Source: Zoroaster sp. YZ-2022
Lineage: Eukaryota; Echinodermata; Asteroidea; Forcipulatida; Zoroasteridae
Direction of reading: 5' to 3'
DNA: 64,000 nt
Assembly: GCA_029582265.1 (NCBI GenBank)
Contig: CM055827.1
Location: forward strand, 4,449,423-4,513,422
How positions within the stretch are numbered: position 1 is the first letter of the stretch; each line of letters begins with the position of its first letter. A program made the translations under genes and the position numbers. This document shows positions 63,767 through 64,000 of the stretch, one piece after another. The notes beneath the pieces were generated by a model. That model worked only from the letters and a program-made list of their open reading frames with translations, ran no database searches and was not told the DNA's origin.

Positions 63767-64000
63767 CATGATGCTCATTTGTGGGCGCTATGATGCTGTA
63801 CACATGATTGAAATTTTTCATGATTGGCGCGCGCCCACTCCTCAATGTTGGTCGTATGCGGATGGGCGCCATTGAAATTCTGGGCGCGCGCGCGTGAGAC
63901 ACGCGCGCCCACTCAAAATACTTACTCCCTCCACACAAAATACTGCACACTACTCCCTCCACACAAACTGCACACAAACGAGACACGTCTGGTGCACTGA
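63767..64000. other. Right edge, non-coding
   Basis: Contains a GC-rich alternating stretch GGCGCGCGCGCGTGAGACAC followed by GCGCGCCC at about 63,881-63,909 that can form a hairpin, and a repeated ACTCCCTCCACACAAA word. No gene recognised. Confidence 0.5.

Overview
The window looks like nuclear DNA from an intron-rich, AT-rich animal genome, most likely a marine invertebrate (an echinoderm, hemichordate or amphioxus would fit; I cannot choose). The basis is spliced solute-carrier exons with consensus GT/AG borders, tRNA-headed SINEs, a decayed LINE with a 2A-like motif, Polinton genes, many small terminal-inverted-repeat elements, and no bacterial gene organisation.

Host genes. Two SLC22-type (organic cation/anion transporter family) genes lie in tandem on the + strand. 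The first (copy A) enters from the left with exons 4-10 at about 2.2-10.9 kb and is damaged. The second (copy B) has exon 1 at 29.3 kb, exons 2-3 at 46.6 and 47.5 kb and exons 4-9 at 52.1-61.0 kb, all in frame across nine exons; its last exon is not seen. About 0.5-10.3 kb and 50.4-61.3 kb are two copies of one duplicated block. They differ by insertions that can be read from the empty site in the other copy: a SINE and a hAT-like element in B, and a THAP-containing inverted-repeat element in A.

Mobile DNA between and inside the genes. 14.6-19.2 kb is a repeat array followed by an L2/CR1-like LINE. 21.3-27.5 kb holds a spliced C2H2 zinc-finger gene that abuts an AT-rich, intron-poor, tightly packed gene cassette. 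This cassette looks viral: a divergent gene pair, a penton-like protein, a membrane protein, and two tandem gene duplications with shared leaders. It is the best candidate here for an undescribed element. 30.8-32.4 kb is a TTAA-flanked piggyBac-like element carrying an almost spacer-free perfect palindrome, itself split by a small TA-flanked element. The large intron 1 of copy B contains a pogo/Tigger-like transposase gene (33.98-44.93 kb, minus strand), cut in two by a 9,147-bp Polinton/Maverick at 34,920-44,066 with a perfect 6-bp target duplication.

The Polinton keeps an N-terminal DNA polymerase B part, a truncated major capsid gene, a small core-like protein, a penton, a broken chromodomain integrase and a PC4-like gene. 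The polymerase catalytic part and whatever lay between it and the capsid gene are deleted. Its terminal repeats carry two octamer motifs (ATGCAAAT) 32 and 42 bp from each end beside a CRE-like site, a layout resembling the adenovirus origin. All capsid-type genes here are old, damaged or partial copies; I see no complete virus.
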